The translations under genes and the position numbers were made by a program. Of a stretch of DNA of 64,000 nucleotides, positions 60,212 through 64,000 are shown one piece after another. The stretch comes from a bacterium (lineage in GTDB: Bacteria; Armatimonadota; UBA5829), in assembly GCA_021371935.1 (NCBI GenBank), contig JAJFVF010000021.1:1-64000 (forward strand), given 5' to 3'. Each line of letters begins with the position of its first letter. Positions within the stretch are counted from its first letter, which is position 1. The notes below the pieces were generated by a model. It did not search any database and was not told the origin of the DNA. It saw only the letters and a program-made list of their open reading frames with translations.

Positions 60212-61351
60212 TTACACCGCCGAGGCAGTGGCTGTTGAAGTGTTTGACCTTGAGCCGGATGTCCTCAGGTAGTCGACCAGTTCACTGCGATCAAAACGCG
60301 CACCAAGAACATATGCGTCCGCACCTCCATAGAGCAATACGACCTCATCACCATACTCAAAACTGCCCGAGGAAAAGACACAGTTCAGGTTCTTCTCATG
60401 AGGCCAGGGTGAATGCATCTCATACGGCGTCTGAGGCTCAACTATACTGCTGCATCGGCATTCGACTATGCTGGATGGATTGTCCGCATCAATGTCACTG
60501 AAGTTCAAGATGGCATAGCCGGAATAATAGTCTCTCTCACCGGTTGCGAGATAATTGCCTGTGTGGAAATCTGTCAGGTAGCGATTATCACCCAATGGAA
60601 TAGGCGCGGAACCTGCACCCATCCATGACTTGCAATAGCGCGGGTCTGATTCGGCCTTCATCACATTTCCAAGGTCCTTCCACTCGCCGGTCGGGCAGTC
60701 GCTGACGGCTAGGGAGACACCGTAATCGTTCTGGGAGCCGATCATCGGCCTGTGAAACATCATATACTTGCCGTCCACCATATCCGGCAGCAGCACACCG
60801 TCCTTGTTGGGATAGCTGTTCACATCGCCATTTATCGGACCCAATTTCGTCCAGCGAAGCAGATCGGTGGAGACAGCCATGCAAATGTGTATGTTGTGCT
60901 CTATCGGCAGATTGGGATTGTAGCCGCAGTAGAGCATATAGAAAGTATCGCCGATACGGGTTATGCGCTGGTCCTCGACACCGTTATAATCACAGCCCAT
61001 CGGATCGTCTGTGGGAACGACGACTGGATATGCAAACCTCTTAATGAGCTGCATGGTCGGTGTGAAAACCGCCAATCCCACGGATGATCTGAGGAGCGGA
61101 CGTCCTGGAATTTCCTTTGGTATGCCGCGATAAAACACTGCAATCACACCGTCCTGAAGGCCGCCGCCATCCAGGGCATGCTGACCCAGCAGACCCCTTA
61201 TCAGGTCGTCGTTGACGGGTGAACGCTGCAGACGTACTGCAGTCGGGTTGAGGGTGAATCCGTTATCCCAGCCATTGGGATCGGCGGAAATTAGCGGAAG
61301 TCCGTGATTTATGCGCTCAACATTGAGCCTTGTTCTCAAGCTTTGTGTCAC
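60212..61351 (-). CDS. Glycoside hydrolase family 130 (beta-mannoside phosphorylase or mannosidase)
   Basis: A 379-residue five-bladed beta-propeller of GH130. The catalytic acid lies in NGVEDQRITRIGDTFYMLYC (Asp in the E-D-x-R motif), and KDGVLLPDMVDGKYMMFHRP, SWMGAGSAPIPLGDNRYLTD and DFHTGN are typical binding-site blades. The first-line phosphate residues (R in E-D-x-R, H-R) seem present, so phosphorolysis of beta-mannosides is likely, but beta-1,2-mannosidases of GH130 cannot be excluded. No signal peptide. The start is GTG at 61351 because AAGGAGG is seven bases upstream and would lie inside any longer frame. Confidence 0.9.
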   Translation of the reverse strand: MTQSLRTRLNVERINHGLPLISADPNGWDNGFTLNPTAVRLQRSPVNDDLIRGLLGQHALDGGGLQDGVIAVFYRGIPKEIPGRPLLRSSVGLAVFTPTMQLIKRFAYPVVVPTDDPMGCDYNGVEDQRITRIGDTFYMLYCGYNPNLPIEHNIHICMAVSTDLLRWTKLGPINGDVNSYPNKDGVLLPDMVDGKYMMFHRPMIGSQNDYGVSLAVSDCPTGEWKDLGNVMKAESDPRYCKSWMGAGSAPIPLGDNRYLTDFHTGNYLATGERDYYSGYAILNFSDIDADNPSSIVECRCSSIVEPQTPYEMHSPWPHEKNLNCVFSSGSFEYGDEVVLLYGGADAYVLGARFDRSELVDYLRTSGSRSNTSTATASAV

Positions 61352-61429
61352 GTTTACCCTCCTTGTCAATGGGCGATACTCAGCCCATTGGTCCTGATAT
61401 TTAATTGACTGCCTGATTGCTCAGGTCGG

Positions 61430-61467
61430 TTACCCGGATTATGCGCTTCCCGCAAAATCCGGGTTAG
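61430..61467. repeat. Dispersed repeat family B, copy 4 (second hairpin only)
   Basis: TTACCCGGATTATGCGCTTC then CCGCAAAATCCGGGTTAG. Only the CCCGGATTATGCG hairpin is kept; the ATTATTCACG hairpin is missing. With the GGGG...CCCC repeat at 61642 it fills the gap 61352-61672, which holds no gene I can see. Confidence 0.75.
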
Positions 61468-61641
61468 TATGTCAATATTCTGCAAATGCCATACCAGAGG
61501 GGCTTTGATGAGGTGGAAACAGGTATTTGGAGGTGAAAACAGGCGTTATTAACAGGTTTTTGGGCTAGTAATCGGGCTAGTTCCAGGTATAGTTACCGGG
61601 GGCTGGTGGTTTGAGAATTTGAGGGTTCTAGTGGAGAAAAA

Positions 61642-61667
61642 TGCCGGGGCAGGAATGCCCCTTACAA
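61642..61667. repeat. Dispersed repeat family H, copy 1
   Basis: TGCCGGGGCAGGAATGCCCC then TTACAAG; GGGGCAGGAATGCCCC is a hairpin. Copy 2 at 62766. Confidence 0.7.
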
Positions 61668-61672
61668 GATCC

Positions 61673-62557
61673 TCAGAACATGGACAGGTATTCTTCAAAC
61701 CACTGAAATAAATATGGCAACGGATTAATGTAGAAAGCAAATGTGGCGTGGCTGGCATCGAACCATGGCGGCTGAACTAACTTAGTGATCGCTTCTCGAG
61801 ATTCACCCCAGACCATCTCGAAATGCAGATGCGGCGTGGTGTTGGTATTTTCAAATCCGCTTTGCCCGGAAAGACCTATTTGATATCCGGTGGGTATTGT
61901 ATTACCCTCCCTGATTTCTTCGCCGATGACACTCATATGACAATAGAGATAACCAAGCCCATCTTCTCCGATTATCGAAACTACGATACCCTCGCTGCCA
62001 ATCTCATCCGGCTCCTTGTAACCTCCGACATATACAATCTCGCCTCCAATGACGGCTTGCACATTGCCCACACCTATCGGGCAATCAATATCGATTCCAT
62101 AATGAGTGGGATTCAGCCCAAGTGTGCCGGAGTATTTACTAAGCCAATTATGCGTATAGCCCCATGACCATGCATCACTGACCATTGGAAAAACATACTT
62201 CTTGGCAGGAGTCAACGATCTCATATTATCACTGAGCATTAGGCGTCCATCATGCTCTAACCGCCAGTAGTCCTGCTCCCAACGTTTTCTACTTGCCTCA
62301 GAGTTGTAGACCGCATTCAGCTCGGCTGCGATGCGCACGCCACCGATGACTCGCCACCATCCCAATGGAATATCCATTATCTCCGTTCCTATCGCGACTT
62401 TTAGCCAGCCAAGTTCAGCTCTGCCGGGTTTACCCACAGGACCTTGGTAGCCGATATCAAGAAGCTGAACCGGCATGGCATTGCCGCGAGCGAATGATTC
62501 ACCAATGTTGAGGTCGACATAGACTGGGCCATTCTCAAATGTGTTGTAAATTTTCAT
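61673..62557 (-). CDS. M23-family (LytM-type) metallopeptidase-domain protein
   Basis: A 294-residue protein. The C-terminal 130 residues form a LytM/M23 domain: HYGIDIDCPIG (His and Asp zinc ligands, H-x-x-x-D), AVIGGEIVYVGGYK, VSIIGEDGLGYLYCHMSVIG with the catalytic region, and TPHLHFEMVWG (HxH). These are the ligands for cleaving Gly-Gly or peptidoglycan cross-links. The N-terminal 150 residues are unfamiliar (beta-rich, RWEQDYWRLEHDGRLMLS). There is no visible signal peptide, which is odd for a cell-wall enzyme. The ATG at 62557 follows GAGGAC. It lies downstream of the STN-family gene at the right edge on the same strand. Confidence 0.82.
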   Translation of the reverse strand: MKIYNTFENGPVYVDLNIGESFARGNAMPVQLLDIGYQGPVGKPGRAELGWLKVAIGTEIMDIPLGWWRVIGGVRIAAELNAVYNSEASRKRWEQDYWRLEHDGRLMLSDNMRSLTPAKKYVFPMVSDAWSWGYTHNWLSKYSGTLGLNPTHYGIDIDCPIGVGNVQAVIGGEIVYVGGYKEPDEIGSEGIVVSIIGEDGLGYLYCHMSVIGEEIREGNTIPTGYQIGLSGQSGFENTNTTPHLHFEMVWGESREAITKLVQPPWFDASHATFAFYINPLPYLFQWFEEYLSMF

Positions 62558-62765
62558 ATAAGTCCTCAATACAATTAAGATCAATGCACCTATCGTTCAT
62601 TGCTATTGCTTTATTAAACAAGAACACATTCTATATAGCATTTGCAGCACTTATAGCTAAAGGACAGGATATCGATATGCCGACACAAGCTGACGTGCAT
62701 TTATCCGTGGGGGTGTTACGGGTGAATGGCGGACAGGGACAAGCAAGATGCATCTCACAAGACAA

Positions 62766-62792
62766 ATGCCGGGGCAGGAATGTCTCTTACAA
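62766..62792. repeat. Dispersed repeat family H, copy 2
   Basis: TGCCGGGGCAGGAATGTCTC then TTACAAA. The right arm is worn (TCTC for CCCC). Confidence 0.65.
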
Positions 62793-62829
62793 ACTTCGTC
62801 CGAGGCAAGAATACATCGGACGATCTTTT

Positions 62830-62895
62830 CATTTTCTATTTTCTATTTTCTATTGCCTATTTTCTATTGCCTGTCTTCTATTGTCTGTTTCCTGC
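62830..62895. repeat. Tandem short repeat at the 3' end of a gene
   Basis: About six imperfect copies of TTTTCTATT and CTATTGCCTA-like units stand head to tail. The run overlaps the stop codon of the minus-strand gene. Replication slippage could change its length. The region 62558-62877 holds this, repeat H and no gene I can support. Confidence 0.7.
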
Positions 62896-64000
62896 CGATG
62901 TGGCTTTGACTACTTCGGCCTCATGTTCAGCAGACCAGACAGGAAAAGCGAGAAGAGTACCGTATATCGGTATGCTTCGCTCTTCGCCATTCAACTTATA
63001 AGTTATCACCATATCATAGCGGGAGAGATTGAGCCCTTTAGGAATTTCGACTGATGTACCCACTCCATTAACTTCTGCATATCTTTCCTTTGCCGGCTTC
63101 TTCTGAATACGCATTACCATGGTCGAAATTATCGCCGGATCACTCAGAGCCAGATTGTTCTGCTTGACGCCATCTCTGTAAGCTTCAATGTCCATTCCGG
63201 GAGAAGCGAAGTATGCAGGCTCGAGAGATGGAAGTTGTCGCATCTTCTCAGCCCGGAAGAAGTCGGCTATCCAGGTCGAATCGAACTTGCCGAGCGGGAG
63301 ACCATCATTTGACTTGGCAAGTTGCTTGTCTTCCAGTGTGAGCGCGTCATAAAGTCTCCACGCAGGATCCAATTTCCACTGATACAAATCCTTGAAATCA
63401 TCCGTGTAGACCACCCATTCCTTGGCTGATGGCTCCGGAATATTCGACATATGAATTACATCTTCCAATGTGAGGCCTTCGCCGTTGAGTTTTGTCATGA
63501 GCCCATTCAGGTATTCCTCAGGCAGCAGGTTGGCATGGTGTTCCCGCCAGTTTTGCCGCCTATTCTGCCAGCCTATGATCAGACTGTCATCTTCATTAAC
63601 AAACCAAGTGCTGCCACCAAACATATTTAGTATGTCTGAGACTGATTTTTTTGTATGGTCTCTGAGGTTGCTGTTGAGCCACTGATATTTTTGGGCTTTT
63701 TGGCTTGTGAAATCCTCGGTCACGATGTTACACTGACCGGTTTGCGCAATGGCTTGGATTGCTTTCGCAAACGTTAAGTCTGTCGCACTCAACGATTCTT
63801 CAAGGGTAATTTTGGTCATAAGGAATGAGTCGTTTGTTGTGTCATCGGGCATACGGCCTGATAATGGAGTCATTTCAGGGTTGGCAATTTCGTCATCCAA
63901 GCTCGGTGTTGGCGCTGCTTTTGGACGCGGCGGCAAGCCTGTGACCTTGTCCTGCAGTGCTCCAGCATCGTGAAGATTGCCTCCAATGGAAAAGCCGATA
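62878..64000 (-). CDS. STN-like domain protein, third family member (5' end outside window)
   Basis: The frame is open to the right edge (the visible start reads IGFSIGGNLHDAGALQ), so the N-terminus lies outside. 373 residues are seen. A Pro/Asp-rich linker is followed by an STN-like unit (LTFAKAIQAIAQTGQCNIVT, DILNMFGGSTWFVNEDDSLI) and NRRQNWREHHANLLPEEYLN. These align in order with the second STN unit of the tandem paralogs (DVLTTIGDGYRYNWDK, then EWFKKRTTQIPDEW), and with the helix that follows. The C-terminal part has a beta-rich region (YDMVITYKLNGEERSIPIYG). The similarity is moderate, and the first part of the paralogs cannot be compared. Function unknown. Confidence 0.68.
   Translation of the reverse strand, partial: IGFSIGGNLHDAGALQDKVTGLPPRPKAAPTPSLDDEIANPEMTPLSGRMPDDTTNDSFLMTKITLEESLSATDLTFAKAIQAIAQTGQCNIVTEDFTSQKAQKYQWLNSNLRDHTKKSVSDILNMFGGSTWFVNEDDSLIIGWQNRRQNWREHHANLLPEEYLNGLMTKLNGEGLTLEDVIHMSNIPEPSAKEWVVYTDDFKDLYQWKLDPAWRLYDALTLEDKQLAKSNDGLPLGKFDSTWIADFFRAEKMRQLPSLEPAYFASPGMDIEAYRDGVKQNNLALSDPAIISTMVMRIQKKPAKERYAEVNGVGTSVEIPKGLNLSRYDMVITYKLNGEERSIPIYGTLLAFPVWSAEHEAEVVKATSAGNRQ

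Noticed and set aside
62830-62895. Possible CRISPR-like array
   Set aside because: The TTTTCTATT units are 9-10 bases, imperfect and directly adjacent with no spacers. No cas gene is in the window.

Overview
The window looks like a chromosomal segment of a didermic, moderately GC-rich bacterium, most plausibly a member of Armatimonadota or a relative in the Planctomycetota/Verrucomicrobiota sphere. The reasons are two neighbouring prepilin-like proteins, one with the H-x9-DG signature common in those phyla, an outer-membrane TolC/RND system, a PEP-CTERM protein, and many dispersed intergenic hairpin repeats. No marker gene fixes the phylum, so this is inference. Most genes lie on the minus strand.

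Region by region. 0-2 kb: end of a metallo-beta-lactamase-fold protein, a GNAT acetyltransferase and a flavodoxin-fold reductase. 2-9.2 kb: a PadR-controlled TolC/adaptor/RND efflux operon with a good promoter and operator. 9.3-13.1 kb: two tandem paralogous secreted proteins built on STN-like domains; a third relative sits at the right edge. 13.4-16.4 kb: two prepilin-like proteins and a U32 peptidase-family protein. 16.6-23.1 kb: a VIT-domain PEP-CTERM membrane protein, a lipoprotein, L-rhamnose isomerase, SRPBCC, cupin, Nudix and C39-like proteins. 23.4-27.9 kb: a nitrogen-sensing cluster amtB-PII-glnD, with the uridylylated tyrosine of PII intact. 28-32.3 kb: the rpmH-rnpA-yidD-yidC-jag-mnmE cluster; rpmH (44 aa) was found by direct reading. 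dnaA is not next to it; ychF is. 33.6-40.2 kb: small secreted or hypothetical proteins, a foldback element, a decayed MerR gene beside a methyltransferase, a degenerate cupredoxin-like lipoprotein and a dead IS3-family element. 40.2-44.1 kb: an isoprenoid (MEP) operon, ispE, a MobA-like nucleotidyltransferase and dxs. 44.4-48.1 kb: a B12-binding radical SAM protein and two overlapping HD-GYP genes. 48.3-49.3 kb: a possible micropeptide with a structured leader and a conserved hypothetical gene. 49.3-58.5 kb: the translation block pheT, pheS, rplT, rpmI, infC and thrS, interrupted by a GH3 glycosidase with a PA14 domain. 58.8-64 kb: galE, tRNA-Arg(CCG), a GH130 protein, an M23 peptidase and the third STN-family gene.

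The most notable items are: a rubredoxin-like zinc ribbon inside the HD-GYP domain of one gene, with a translationally coupled partner whose HD motif is altered; the lineage-specific STN protein family; the structured leader and 29-aa ORF at 48.4-48.6 kb; a YidC whose periplasmic region is a helical segment; a PheT without its OB-fold tRNA-binding domain and a ThrS without TGS; and at least eight families of dispersed hairpin repeats that fill nearly every gap between operons.
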